DNA of 64,000 nt from Trichobilharzia regenti (Eukaryota; Platyhelminthes; Trematoda; Strigeidida; Schistosomatidae), in NCBI GenBank assembly GCA_944472135.2, contig OX235267.1, positions 36,797,312 to 36,861,311 of the forward strand. Direction: 5' to 3'. A model generated the notes under the pieces. It had not been told where the DNA came from, searched no databases, and saw nothing but the letters and a program-made list of their open reading frames with translations. The translations under genes were made by a program, and so were the position numbers. This document shows positions 32,803 to 43,669 of this stretch, one piece after another; positions within the stretch are counted from its first letter, which is position 1; the number at the start of each line of letters is the position of its first letter.

Positions 32803-33795
32803 CGCGCCCAACACTACCAACAACGGAAGGAAAACTACCGGTGAACATCGACCGCACAACGAAATCAGAAGTCCTGAATGCAATCAAGATGCTAAAAACT
32901 GGAAAAGCAGCAGGAACAGACGGAATCCAAGCAAAAGCATTGAAAATGGACCCAGAGACAACAGCGGACTTCATTACGCCATTGCTGGAGAAGGTGTGGA
33001 AAGAGGGCAAAGTACCTGAGGATTAGAAGAAAGGATATTTATTCAAACTACCAAAGAGAGGAGACTTGAGTCTGCAAAAACTGGCGCGGAATTATGCTCC
33101 TGTCCATCCCAAGCAAAATACTAAGCCGCATCATCCTGGAGAGAATCAAACACGCCGAGCTGGATGAAAAACTTCGACTAGAACAAGCTGGATTCAGGAG
33201 AAACAAGTCATGTATTGATCAAATCACCACTCTACGGATCATCATTGAACAAAGCTTGGAGTCGCAGTCACCTTTCTATCTCAACCTCATCGACTTTTGA
33301 TAGGCCTTCGACAGCGTTGATCGAGAGGTCATTTGGCAACTATTTCGCTACTACGGGGCGCCATCGACAATTATACATCTCATCCAACAGTTATACGACA
33401 GTGCTGCATACCAAGTAATCCACAATGGGAAACTTACGGAGGCCTTCGAAGTGAGGACGGGAGTGAGACAAGGCTGTCTACTATCGCCAATGATCTTCCT
33501 GATTGCAGTAGATTGGATAATGCGACAGACAGTTAGCGGGCAATGAGGAAACAGGCATAAAATGGATTCGCACAAAAAACTTGGAGGATCTGGACTTCGC
33601 CAGCGATGATATATATCTGATTTCTCACAAACTGGAAGATATGCGATTGAAAAGCAAGAAGCTGGCAGAAGAAGCATCAAAGATAGGACTTCACGTGAAC
33701 ATAGATAAAATAGAGGTGATGAAGATTCCTGGCTGTTACCAACAGCAACAACAACAACAGACAACAATCCTCTAGGAATTGAAGGATATAACAAT
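32803..33795 (+). pseudogene. RTE-like reverse transcriptase, middle part
   Basis: It matches the intact copy from LPTTEGKLPVNIDRTTKSEV, through GTDGIQAKALKMDPETTADF, MLLSIPSKILSRIILERIKH, the RNKSCIDQ block, LIDF, VRTGVRQGCLLSPM and FASDDIYLISHKLEDM, to HVNIDKIEVMKIPG and a glutamine run. It then jumps directly to the LINE 3' end (CTCTAGGAATTGAAGGATAT), so about 650 bases of C-terminus are deleted. Stops and an FADD lesion inactivate it. Confidence 0.85.
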
Positions 33796-34654
33796 AGTAA
33801 TTCTAAACTAGAATTACCTTCCTAAATGTCCTTCTTACAAGAAGACCAGATGGTAGTATAAAGGGTAATTTGCACTGGAAAAGCATATGGACAGGATATT
33901 GTACACAGTGATGATAACCGATGTGTTGTGATGTTGTGCAGCAGGAGAAACCAATTGCTGTCTGTTGTTGTATAGTTAACTAAACAAAACTTTCTGAGGC
34001 ACATACAGTTCCAAAATGTCTAGACGATAGCAAAAAGGCGGTTATTTTTTAGATAAAATCAGTGTTACTACTTAACAATAATAACATATCAAATTCTTAA
34101 AATAACCTCAACAGTACTGTTAGGCAGCTAGCTATACGGTTTCATTAGTCTCTTAGTTACAAAACAAGTACTGTAGAACAAAATTAGTCAAACGAAATTC
34201 AACTGTAAGAAGTACTTGAGAATCAAGCAGAATATTCCAAACTAGGTGGGATCGTAAACTCTGTCAGCAAGATTATTTCAACAGACACTTCCTGCAGATA
34301 CTTCATCTTCAAAAGCCTTATGGCCAACCTTGAATTCATCCAGACACAGCACGGTAGCGAAGGGAAGCATTAGAATTAAGGATTACACGAGAACAAAGAC
34401 AAACAATAAGGTATAAGATAACAGGTGATATGACGACGGTAGAAAAATGATGCACAGCGTAGGAAAAACTGGGAAACTAATTACACAGTTAAATTATTCA
34501 AAAAGGTATCAATACTGTAAGTAAATCGTCTAGGAGGGATTTTCCAAAAAAGTATCCGTTACATCTAAATGGGTGCATACAGTGCTCTTCCGAGTGAAAT
34601 AAGTACACGCTGTTGAAGACCTATTTTTCACTCGAAATGGATAATTATTATTAT
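33796..34654. other. No recognised feature
   Basis: No coding or repeat assignment made. Confidence 0.35.
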
Positions 34655-35505
34655 ATTATTACTGTTCTCTTGGGCTCCTAGTGGAACATAGGGCTTCAAC
34701 TGCACGTCTCTATTTGCTTCTGTCTTCTCTTGTACTTTTCACCTGCATCCATGTTAGTCAATGCTGTTTCAACTCCTCAACTCTTCACAAGATCTCCTCC
34801 ATGTTACCCTTGAACTGACGATCAACTCGCCGCTTCCCTTTCAGCCTGGTTCCAATCGAGCAATGGCCTGACGCGCGCGCGATGTCACCCAGCGGCCTCC
34901 TCAGCCGCGAGTGTTCAATCCATCTTTACTTTCTCTTGCATATTTGTTGGTTGGCGATTGGTTCTTGTTTTGTCTGTTCCCATAGTTTCTTGTTGGTGAT
35001 TCTTTCCGGCCCGGCCATCTGATCTTCAGTATAAAGCCAGCGAAGACAGTTGTTGATAAAGGTCTGCAATAGCCTGTTGGAAATATTCTTTGTGATCCAC
35101 CCGCTGAGTTTCTGACCCGTATAGAAGAACTAACTTGACGTCTGTATTGAAAATCCGAATTTTGTTGTTGATGCTGAGTGTTGAATAAGGTTAATGCATA
35201 TTTAAGGTACGCCGTAGTACACGAGTAGTTTTCAGATTACTTCGCTGTCAACGCTGTCGAAGGTCCTCTTAAAGTCTATAAAGTTGAGGTAGATGTTTGA
35301 TCGCCATTCCATGCTTTTTTCGATGATGATGATGCGTAGAGTTGCGATTTATTAAGAACATGATTTGCCTTTCCTGGATCCAGCTTGTTCTGGTCGGAAT
35401 TCTGTAACCAGTGCATCCTTAATTCTCTCCAGTATGATGCGACTCAGGATTTTACTTGGCGTCGACAGGAGCATGATTCCTCGCAGGTTCTTGCGAAACC
35501 AGTAA
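34655..35505 (-). pseudogene. RTE-like element, minus strand, internally deleted
   Basis: The 3' end is at about 34656 (TTATTACTGTTCTCTTGGG, complement of the family tail). C-terminal sequence runs to about 35185. After an internal deletion come the F.DF.KTFDSVDSE equivalent near 35270 and RGIMLLSTPSKILSRIILER with IKDALVTEFRPEQAG (35500-35390). (CG)n-like CGCGCGCG appears near 34873. Confidence 0.75.
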
Positions 35506-35879
35506 TAATAATACAATACTGTTATTGTATACAAAAAGTTGTAAGGTCAAAATGTTACCTTGTAATTAACTTTTATTGTTTATATCCTCGTTTCATTTTA
35601 TTATTATTATAGACTAAGTATTTTCATAATTTTACCTTAAAATGTTTAATTTACACTCAAATTATTAGTGGCAGTAATACTACATTTGTGCGCGACAGGC
35701 AAATTTAAAACGGAAATTAAGTGTTCATTGTTCGCCATATGACGGTTATATATGAAGAAATAAGGCTGTACGGTGAGCGATATCATTTATTTTCGGTATG
35801 ATAGTTAGTATATAATTTTGACCTGAAAGTATTTAAGTATTATATTGTATCTGTAATCATAACTAGTTAAACAATAAAA
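35506..35879. other. No recognised feature
   Basis: AT-rich, no assignment. Confidence 0.35.
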
Positions 35880-37265
35880 AAACATTTTTGAATAAATCAA
35901 GAACAATAGTAGTTTGTGGAGAATAATATGGTACCACCGTGTATTTAGTTGGCTTCTGATCAGCTGCTTATAGCTTGAATAAATAATTATTAATTATTAA
36001 GTTCATGTACAGAAAAGTTTTGACAAACTTGAAAATTTTGCATGATGTCGTTTGACAAGAGGTTCTGAACTTGGTGAGCAGTGTTCAGAAAATTACGCTT
36101 ATGCAGTTTTTGCACAGGGAGTTTAAGTTCAAACGAAGTAAATGTATGTATACAATGGCAAAGGAGTTACGTAATAAGGACGAGAGGTGTGTAAGATGAT
36201 GAGTGACTAATAAACTAGGTAACAGTGTACTGAGTTCAACTCAAAGCATAGAAACAAGAGACAAGCGAAATTGCGCTGTATCAGTGGAGTGAGGTTAAAG
36301 CCGAAGATTACGTAATCAAATGAAAGGAGCATAAAGACATCCAGTTACCAAAATGGACAAGGAAAGACTGATAACTACTTCTTTCTGAACACATAAATCG
36401 GATTTCAAGCATTTGATAGAGATTGCTTCGACGAAAAACGTTTTGTAATTAGGAAAGTATTCACTGCGAGTTTATACTTTAATAATAATAAAATAAATAA
36501 TAATTTTTCCTTCACGTTCCCAGTAGAACATAGGGCTTCAAGCTAGTGGCTTGAAGTTTGTGTAGCAGTGTTTATTTTGCAGGATGGAGTTGCTAGCCTC
36601 ATGCCCAACCTTTCCTCTTTACCAGCATTATTTCTAGCTTAGCGAGGTAAAGGAGTGCGTCGGCCGGGAATCGAACCTCGAACCATACGGGTGGTCGGCG
36701 AACATTCTAATCACTGTGTCACCGACGCCTAAGTGTTTATACTTGAAACTATATTAAAATTTCAGAAATTTGGTAAGTTCTTCTCCAGAGTATTATTGAT
36801 CCTTGACTTTGTGAAATATTTAACCTTGAATCATCAAGATTTGAGAAATCCTGGGTGATGGGGTTCAAATAATCGAATGTGAAAACGGATATTAACCCAT
36901 GATCTGCAGCAAAAAGTTGCCACGAAGTAAAAGATATTAGGATTCAGTGTTCATTGTCTTGAGACGCGATTGACTAAATACTTCAGAACAAGAATAATTA
37001 GAGCGACGATCTTTTCATTCAATAAATCCTTCTTCAGGCTCTACAGTTATAAGTTCATTAATTTTAGAATACAAAAGTCAGTAAATGTGAAGTGGACTTG
37101 CATCACAAAATGTATTATGGAACAAATACGAGATAGAATAATGGCCACGTAGTCTTGATTGTTACTTGAAATATGTTTGGTCAATAAGAAAATTGGATGA
37201 GGTGAGATGAAATAATTCTCTGATATATATGAACTCAAGTTTGATCACAGAGTGATATTACCTAG
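35880..37265 (+). repeat. 1.1-kb noncoding repeat with PLE-like ends, inverted partner at 60.6-61.7 kb
   Basis: It begins with AATCAAGAACAATAGTAGTT, contains CAGCTGCTTATAGCTTGAAT, the TCCAGTTACCAAAATGG block, TTCTTCAGGCTCTACAG near 37030, and ends at TCACAGAGTGATATTACC. The same series occurs reverse-complemented at 60575-61720. The difference of about 250 bases is a SINE-B inserted only here. No protein-coding signal. Several motifs match sequences next to PLE 3' ends, so I infer a nonautonomous PLE-derived repeat. Confidence 0.7.
36478..36728 (-). mobile_element. SINE-B inserted in the 1.1-kb repeat
   Basis: A full minus-strand copy: tail TTCCTTCACGTTCCCAGTAG with (AAT)n-type 5' flank on this strand, body, B-box complement GGAATCGAACC and head CACCGACGC. 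GTTTATACTT before and after (36470, 36733) is a good target-site duplication candidate (AGTTTATACTTT / GTGTTTATACTT). Its absence from the 61-kb partner dates the insertion after the repeat spread. Confidence 0.85.
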
Positions 37266-37267
37266 AT

Positions 37268-37640
37268 GGCCACTAGAAAACCAGGAAGTACTAAACAGCT
37301 GTTTCGCCTGGGTCTGGGACTCTTCAGCAGGGCGCTTCACTGGGTTTCGAATCTGAGACCTCCCGGTTAGAAAGCAAGTTTGTAAACCATCAAGCCACGG
37401 GGACCCGATTCACTGACAGGTGAACTCCAGCTTCTGCTGTTTTGCGATGTATAGCACGACCATCAGACAGTGTCATCAGCCAGTATTTGTCCTAATGCAA
37501 GACCAAGTAAACCCCACCAGTCAAAAGATCTGATTGGAACTCCAGGTAACTGACAAATGATCCTAAACTACGACGAAACAGTTGGCTGTCCAGTGCTCTC
37601 TACTGATTTTCAGTGGTTCTGTACAGATTTCAAGGGTGAA
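37268..37640. repeat. Foldback hammerhead-SINE, copy 5
   Basis: The left arm (minus, 37268-37460) has a hammerhead-like block with CTGAAGA and GAAAC present but stem II weakened and the triplet GTT. The B box is changed (GGTTTCGAATCTG on the complement side). The right arm is reduced to the end of a hammerhead (TCCTAAACTACGACGAAACA) and terminal sequence. Confidence 0.7.
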
Positions 37641-38068
37641 TGTAGCCAGTCATGTGTGAGACAATATAAATACTACAGAAAAATAAGGCGAAAAGTTAGA
37701 GAGACTAGATGTACGTTCAAATAACAGTAATAATGATCGTGTGGTGTAAACATAAAAGACTATTAACAAACGATTATCAGGTAATAATGAATCTAATAGT
37801 GTGGAATAAACAGAATTGGGTGAATATAATAACAACTTTGAAAAGCAATACTTAAATCTAAGGTAATAAATAGAAATCATAAGAAAGTTCATGAAGTTTT
37901 AAAAGCCCTACAATAAACGTTTGTCCAGGAAGAGAAAAATAAAATTGGGATAGGAATTTAAACTATCAGTGTTTATGGGGAATTTGCTAACCTTATCGTA
38001 GGTCAATGTGTACATAAAGCTTGGATATACTTCTGCTTTTTACAGGGACTAGGTATTCTAGTATTGAT
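37641..38068. other. No recognised feature
   Basis: AT-rich, no coding or repeat assignment made. Confidence 0.35.
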
Positions 38069-38077
38069 TATTACCGC

Positions 38078-38918
38078 GGCCAAGTTAAACTTTAAGCACC
38101 ACCAACTACCAATCAACAAATGACCTCGAATGATCCAATGAGGTTCATGCATGCGAGTTCAAGGTTGTATAGCGCTTGATTCGTATCAGACGAAGTTACG
38201 CTTGCAGTTAGATGAGGATAAGGTTTTGCAGTATTGCCTGGATTTGGGGTTGCTTAGGGAGGAGAGATATGGAGAGAATTACTTCGTTGTTAGGTGGAGA
38301 AGGTGTCGTCGTACACGTGGACGAAACTGTTTTACTGAAGAAAAAATATAACCGTGGTCGTGAGAGAGCCAACAATGTTTGGGTGATCGGTTTGTATGAC
38401 ACCTTCCTGTGGAAAGGATTCATGGAGGGAATAGCAGACAGAAAGTCTACTGCCTTAATACCTGTTGTCACTCGACTTGTGAAACAGGGATCCCTTGTAC
38501 ATACTGATGAATGGAAAGGTTATAACTCGCTGTCATCTATTGGATATGTTCATCACAGAGTGAACCATTCTAGGGATTTTGTGGATCCAATTACAGAGAC
38601 ACGCATTTATTCTATAGAGGCATTTTGCGGAAGATTAAAAAATAGGATTAGGGCTACATATGGATCTCATTTAAAGTCATTTGGATGAATATATGTAAAG
38701 AATGTGGTGTATCGTTTCTGTTGGCTCTCCTATGCTAAACTGGAGATGTTTCTGTCACATGTTAGAGAAAGATACCCTATATAACAGTTTTATGCAGGTT
38801 TTATGCTATTTTCCATGAATATACGTTTTCCTAAATCCAAAGTCCCTCTTTCTTGTGATTGGTCCATCGAAAGTCGTTCGCTGATTGGTAGTTACTGGTG
38901 CTTAAAGCTTAAGTTTGC
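38078..38918 (+). mobile_element. Merlin-type DNA transposon with TIRs and 9-bp TSD
   Basis: Terminal inverted repeats of about 50 bases: left GGCCAAGTTAAACTTTAAGC.., right (complement) GCAAACTTAAGCTTTAAGC.., both then continuing CACCA..AACTACCAATCA. The element is flanked by identical TATTACCGC at 38069-38077 and 38919-38927. A 8-9 bp duplication plus an ISXO2/IS1016-like transposase is diagnostic of the Merlin superfamily, known in schistosomes. The 841-base length is short and the N-terminal part of the gene looks damaged, so it is probably not autonomous. Confidence 0.9.
38212..38688 (+). pseudogene. Merlin (IS1016/ISXO2-like) transposase
   Basis: The frame encodes 158 residues of the DDE transposase core. 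HVDETVLLKKKYNRGRERA holds the first aspartate (D37), VHTDEWKGYNSL the second (D99), and YSIEAFCGRLKNR the glutamate (E136), with NHSRDFVDP between. A preceding frame (38151-38351) seems to encode the upstream part, so a frameshift lies near 38260-38280. After the stop the C-terminal sequence continues in another frame (AKLEMFLSHVRERYPI, 38735-38783). Merlin transposases are usually about 250-350 residues. The catalytic triad is intact but the protein is not. Confidence 0.85.
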
Positions 38919-38927
38919 TATTACCGC

Positions 38928-39714
38928 TTTAGCTACTGATAGAAGAAGTAGTCAAGCTAAGGCGGATGGCCATGAACTCAATCATTTAAGCAGTGCTTTC
39001 AGAGCTGTGTTGAATCATCTTACAATAGGATGAAACAGGTGTGTAGATTAGGAATGGGATTCAAGGAAAATGTACCAAGATACCTAATTTTTGTTGTTGC
39101 TGTAAGAATCAGACAGCTCTTAAGTTTGATATAACTTCATCTGTGCATAATCGGAAATAGGCGTGTCATTTCTGGTTCATTTTACCACTATTTTCCATTC
39201 ATACTTTCCAGAATGAATCATCCTCCAACTACCACATTGTTTTCCAAGCATTCTTGAAACACTGTTATTTTTTCATATTGGGTTTAACATACTGTTTCTA
39301 TGATTTGTGTTTGTTTAGCCTTTTGTGTTGTCTGTTTATGTGTTCTGTGAAAGGTTTTTGGACAAAAATTTCTTTGGAGGTTATTAACTGTTATTTTCCT
39401 AAGCTTAAAAGATAAACGAACCTTGCCTGCTTTGCTAGTTTACTGGTTTTCTATCTGTCCCTAAATCCGTGAGATCAGAAGGAAGCTCGGGAGTGGGACA
39501 AGCGACCCCATCCCAGAAAACCAATTCAGTCTCCACACAAACTTCAAAGTACATGAAAAATATAAAAAGCAAACTTATTCTTCTTTGGAAACGGAGAGAT
39601 GGAATGACACAGACTGATGAAAGCCTTCAGGAAGCCAGTTAACCGATGTGTCTTCTTTTGAAGAGAGAAGACATAAGCATTTGAATGTGGAATGTTCGTA
39701 CAGTGTACGCAGCT
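38928..39714. other. No recognised feature
   Basis: No gene or repeat family assigned. Confidence 0.35.
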
Positions 39715-40490
39715 GGGAAGGCTATCCAGGTTACAAGCGAAAATCAACAAGTTGACAGAATAAGCAGATAAGTCAGGCCTTCAAGAGAACATAGAGAAGG
39801 CGAAGGTGATGCAAACAACTCAATTAACCAACCAACAACAGTCAATACCAATAACTATCAAATTTGAAAGAGGTGCCTTCTTTCCCTTAACCTTGGAAGT
39901 ATCGTTTCGATTAAAGGTTACAGCACTGTATGTGATGCCAAAACCCGGGGTCGAAAAGGCAAGATACACCTTCAGCGCTCTGAAAACGAGTTTGGAAATC
40001 TTCTGCAATCAGTATAACGAAGAGAATTAGGATTTCCAACACCAGTGTTGAGATAGTCAGTTCTTCTATATGGGTGAAAAATTTGGTGCATGTGTCACGA
40101 AAAGCATTCCTAACAGGCTTCAAACTTTTGTCAACAGCTGCTTTCGCTCAGTATTGAAGATCAGATGGCCAACCAGAAGGAATCAGTGGAAGAAGCTCCG
40201 GTAACGAACCAACCAAGAAGCTGTTTATCACCGAATAAATATGCTGGAGAAAATACAGATGGATCAGACATACACTGAGAAGATCAGTGAGTGATACCAC
40301 GCGCCAAGCATAACCTCGGGTGTAACCCAAACGGGAACGGCATTCTTGGAGTTAGTCTGAGGGTAACATGGAGGAGATTGTGTGAGGAGGAGATTAGAGC
40401 CTATAGCCAACCGTAGAGTCAGCTAAAGTGGACTGTGGAGAACACGACAAAGTGGAGACTTTCTGTTTCACTCCGAACTCAAGGAATGAG
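39715..40490 (+). pseudogene. RTE-like fragment
   Basis: It begins with a KINKLTE..DKSGLQENIEKAKV equivalent after the palm, has a PITIKFERGAFF remnant of the PITISGRDFTE block, KARYTFSALKTSLEIF, and C-terminal basic-tail traces near 40170-40400. The end near 40480 lacks a clean AAT tail. Confidence 0.7.
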
Positions 40491-40619
40491 AGAGGGAGAT
40501 TATTCATTTCTTGGTGTAAATAAAGTCTGAACAGAATTACATTAGTATAGCGAATATTGTACATAAGATCACCCATTAATTTGAGTCTTAGTGAAAACAC
40601 TGACACTCACGAAAGATTA

Positions 40620-40785
40620 CAGGTACATCCCGATGATGAGTAGCAAATAGGACAAGGTGTGTATCCTGAATTCCAGTGCTAGTCACCACCCACCAAAGAA
40701 CATCATATTAATCTTCAAACATCGTTGAAAGCGCCTTCGGTAGGAGCCGACATATGAACAGAGAGCAATGTCTTCAGTCAGCTAC
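40620..40785 (+). repeat. Sm-alpha-like SINE fragment with decayed hammerhead
   Basis: GATGATGAGTAGCAAATAGG followed by GTATCCTGAATTCCAGTGCT resembles the Sm-alpha hammerhead region (CUGANGA-GUCC-CAAAUA-GGAC-GAAA..AUC). GAAA and stem II are broken. The downstream part (GTAGGAGCCGACATATGAAC) matches 44690 and 12155. No B box seen. Confidence 0.6.
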
Positions 40786-40819
40786 ATAATCCAGTACAGT
40801 AGGATAACATATTATATTA

Positions 40820-41052
40820 TTATTTATTTTTTCCTTCACGTTCCCAGTGGAAAATAGGGCTTCAAGCTAGTGGCTTGAAGTTTCTCTAGTAGTGTTCATT
40901 TTTACAGGGTGGGGTTGCTAGCCTCATGCCCAACCTTCCCTCTTTACCAGCATTTTTCTGGCTTAGCGAGGTAAAGGAGTGCGTCGGCCGGGGATCAAAC
41001 CGCGGACCATGCGCATGGTTGGCGAGCATCCTAACTGCTGTGCCACCGATGC
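40820..41052 (-). mobile_element. SINE-B, minus strand
   Basis: Tail TTCCTTCACGTTCCCAGTGG, body, B-box complement GGATCAAACC (one change), anticodon-region palindrome GACCATGCGCATGGTT, and head complement CACCGATGC. Nearly complete. Confidence 0.85.
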
Positions 41053-41384
41053 ACTACAGTAGGATAATAGTAATGGTCTAAATATTTTACTTGGGAAGTC
41101 TTTAATTTCGGTTTTCGAGAAGTCATCAACTAATGTCACAGGAATTAGAAGTTTCACAAAGGCTACGGATAAATTATGCTAAAAAGTACCAGCAGTTATG
41201 AATTCTAAAATGAATAAATCTTTTGGTAATCAATCGGTTCTTAACTAATAACATTAGTCTTCAATTGAAGTGTATTGTAAGGCAATTCACAGGGAACTGT
41301 TGGTGAAAACGTTTATCACAGTAGAGAGTATAAGTTTGACAATTCTGTATTTTCAAATATTGGTTTTGTAGGGATTTATCACAT

Positions 41385-42090
41385 TAGTTTGAGGATTTCA
41401 TCATGAGCTGACATCAGTTAGAAAACCATTAGAAAACCAGCCAGGGAGTACTGGAGAGCTGTTTTGTCAGACTAGTTTGGGGCTCTTCATCAGTACGCAC
41501 CCACCCAAACGGTTCGAACCAAGGACCTTATGGTTACAAGGCTAGGGAGCTTGTAGATCATTAAGCCACTGGGACCCGATCCAATGTCCCATGAATTCTA
41601 ACTTCCGACAAGTCACGAGATAGCGCGACCACTTCGCAGTGTCTTCTTCGATGAGTTACTGCCTCACCTCAAACCAATCAAATAAAATCCCTACAAAAGT
41701 CAATACTTGAAAATTCATCTGATGCTCACTAAAGACTGGCTCTGTTCAGGCATTTACATTGGGTTCTAGTGGAAGCCGTTATCAGTAGGGTAAAACATGT
41801 CAAAGACGAGTCAGCGACTCATCGAAGAAGATATTGCGAAGTGGTCACGCTGTCTCGTGAATTGGCAGAAGTTAGAATTCATGGGCCACTGGATCGAGTC
41901 CCAGTGGCTTAATGGTCTACGAGCTCACCTGGTAACCAGAAGGTCTAGGGTTCGAACCTGGCAGTGGGGTGGGTGTGTACTGCTGAAGAGTCCAAAACTA
42001 GTTTGATGATACAGCTGTCCAATAGTCCCAGGTTTCGCAATGGTTCTCTAGCCAATATCAGCTCATGATGAAATCCTCCAATCAATTTTT
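41385..42090. repeat. Foldback hammerhead-SINE, copy 6 (both arms, long centre)
   Basis: Ends TTTGAGGATTTCATCATGAG (41389) and, inverted, CTCATGATGAAATCCTCC (42062-42079). Left arm minus (to about 41640), right arm plus (from about 41830). Right arm: A box TGGCTTAATGG, B box GGTTCGAACCT, and a hammerhead-like block with an intact CTGAAGA but GAAA destroyed (GATG). The left block has C3 changed to A. The centre repeats sequence found left of the element (AAATCCCTACAAAAGTCAAT against its inverse at 41360), so the centre contains a second copy of the outer end. Confidence 0.85.
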
Positions 42091-42357
42091 GTATTTTACC
42101 GAACACTTATTTAACTGATATACATTTATAGGTAGTATAAAGTTAGTTAACTGTGTCTCACACGTAAATAGTAGGTAATATGGCTTTCTGTCCTGTATAT
42201 GTAAGGTGTTCCATATACTACTTAAAAGTATTTCTAATATATAACAGCTTACTTTGCTTACGTCAGTAAGTATGAATACTATTAACTTATTAATTTATTG
42301 CATGGAGGATTTAATCATGAGCTGACATCAGTTAGAGAACCACTGGAAAACCTGGGA

Positions 42358-42403
42358 GTACTGGACAGCCGTTTCGTCCTAGTTTGGGACTCCTCAGCAG
42401 TAC
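42358..42403 (-). ncRNA. Hammerhead ribozyme, complete core
   Basis: On the minus strand: GTACTG, CTGAGGA, GTCC, CAAACTA, GGAC, GAAA, C GGCT G, TC, CAGTAC. Stem I is six perfect pairs, stem II four perfect pairs, and stem III is A15.1-U16.1 plus C15.2-G16.2 closed by GGCT. The core CUGANGA (N is G) and GAAA are intact and the cleavage triplet is GUC. The minimal stem III and open stem I match the natural schistosome Sm-alpha hammerhead layout. Cleavage would fall after the C at 42364. It lies downstream of the tRNA-like promoter on the same strand. Confidence 0.85.
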
Positions 42404-42413
42404 GCACCCACCG

Positions 42414-42468
42414 GGATTCGAACCCAGGACCTTCTGGTTACAAGGCGAGCTCGTAGACCATTGAGCCA
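42414..42468 (-). promoter_or_regulatory. Internal Pol III-type promoter (A and B boxes)
   Basis: B box GGTTCGAATCC is the complement of 42414-42424 and matches the GGTTCGANTCC consensus exactly. A box TGGCTCAATGG is the complement of 42458-42468. The spacing of about 33 bases between them is that of a tRNA. It would drive a transcript running through the hammerhead. Confidence 0.75.
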
Positions 42469-42789
42469 CTGGGACCCGATCCAATGGTCCTTGAATTCTA
42501 ACTTCTGCCAGTTCAGATTTATTATTCTACTTGATAAATAATTCTAATCAAAGGAATATATTACATTAGGATATATGAATAATATAGAAAATATGATTAA
42601 GATAATACTTGTATCTTGATGAATATAAAAGAACTACGATTATAAACAGCTAATCACAATTGATGTACACTTTCAAAAAATATGTTAATTTATATATCAA
42701 AGCTTGTGGTAGAAAAAACAACACTAGATATGCTGGAAAAGATCTGTATCTCAGGTGAATGATTTTGATGTGGTTGTGTTCTCTGAGCT

Positions 42790-43141
42790 GGATACTTAAT
42801 TGGCAAAAATTTCATCGCCTTACTGGGCAACAACTTCAGCGCATACTTCAATTTGAAGGGAACTTTTTAATTTCTCCATGAGTCTGCAAGTCATCTCTCC
42901 TGGTGGTGATCTTGAACGTGATTGGTTGTTTTTGTGTGTTTTTAAACCCTCTAGGCTTTTTCTTTTGGAACTGATTGTTTCCTTGGACGGAAACTTGAGC
43001 CTATGTGTGTGGAGATTTTCTTCCTATCGGTTGGTAAATTTTGTCGATCTTGATGTGTTTATTGATTGACGACTGACTGAAATACCAGGTTTCTAAAAAT
43101 TCTCTAGCATTCTTGTTGTTTCCACTGTCTAATATTTCAAC
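42790..43141 (-). pseudogene. PLE endonuclease C-terminus, minus arm of inverted pair
   Basis: Minus-strand frame: VEILDSGNNKNAREFLETWY, then FSQSSINKHIKIDKIYQPIG, the sequence after the YIG core in this PLE lineage. A noncoding tail with AAGTATGCGCTGAAGTTGTT follows. It is nearly identical to the plus-strand arm at 43282-43615. Confidence 0.8.
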
Positions 43142-43620
43142 GTTACAGTACATTGGCCAAAGTGGACGTCCTCTTCGTCTTCCTATCCATGAAAATAAGC
43201 TAGCTGTCAAAAGACATGACATCCACTCCCTCATATCACTACATACAGACAACCTTGGACATCAATTAGACTGGGAAAACGTCCAGATATTAGACAAAGG
43301 AAACAACAAGAATGCTAGAGAATTTTTAGAAGCCTGCCTGGTATTCCAGTGAATGATTAATCAATAGACACATTGAGATGGACAAAATTTACCAACCGAT
43401 AAGGAGGAAATCTCACGCACAAAGGGTCAAACGTCAGTTGAAGGAAACAATCAGTTCCAATGCAAGTCGCCTAGAGGGTGTGAAAACAGACAAAACAACC
43501 ATTCACGTTCAATGTCACCGGGAGAGATGACTTACAGACACATGGAGAAATCTGAAAGTTTACTTCTAATTGAAGTATGCGCTGAAGTTGTTGCCTAGTA
43601 GGGCAATGAAAGCTTCGAGA
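43113..43620 (+). pseudogene. PLE GIY-YIG endonuclease, plus arm of inverted pair
   Basis: The open frame 43113-43352 has LQYIGQSGRPLRLPIHENKL (YIGQ, then R..R..H), AVKRHDIHSLIS, GHQLDWENVQILDKGNNKN and AREFLEA. The catalytic arginine of R.L..R is displaced (RLPIHE), so activity is doubtful. It continues in other frames with KIYQPIRRKSHAQRV to a noncoding end shared with the minus arm. The upstream RT is absent. Confidence 0.85.
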
Positions 43621-43669
43621 AGTGTATAAGTCGACTTTTCCGTCAGAAACTAGAAGTTAGTCGTACATG

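Larger units (their letters stand above)
42304..42516 (-). mobile_element. Hammerhead-SINE single arm, best preserved
   Basis: One minus-strand arm: an upstream segment (CAGAAGTTAGAATTCAAGGACC), tRNA-like part with perfect A and B boxes, a complete hammerhead (42358-42403) and the terminal part GGTTCTCTAACTGATGTCAG then CTCATGATTAAATCC. No partner arm or shared centre is next to it, so it is a solo arm. Its sequence is close to the consensus that I read from all copies, suggesting it is the youngest. Confidence 0.85.

Noticed and set aside
41974..42030. Functional hammerhead in the right arm of copy 6
   Set aside because: CTGAAGA is intact, but the GAAA strand and stem II are destroyed.
42358..42468. 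Intact tRNA gene
   Set aside because: A and B boxes are tRNA-like, but there is no acceptor stem closure or proper anticodon arm, and the sequence is one of many dispersed copies.
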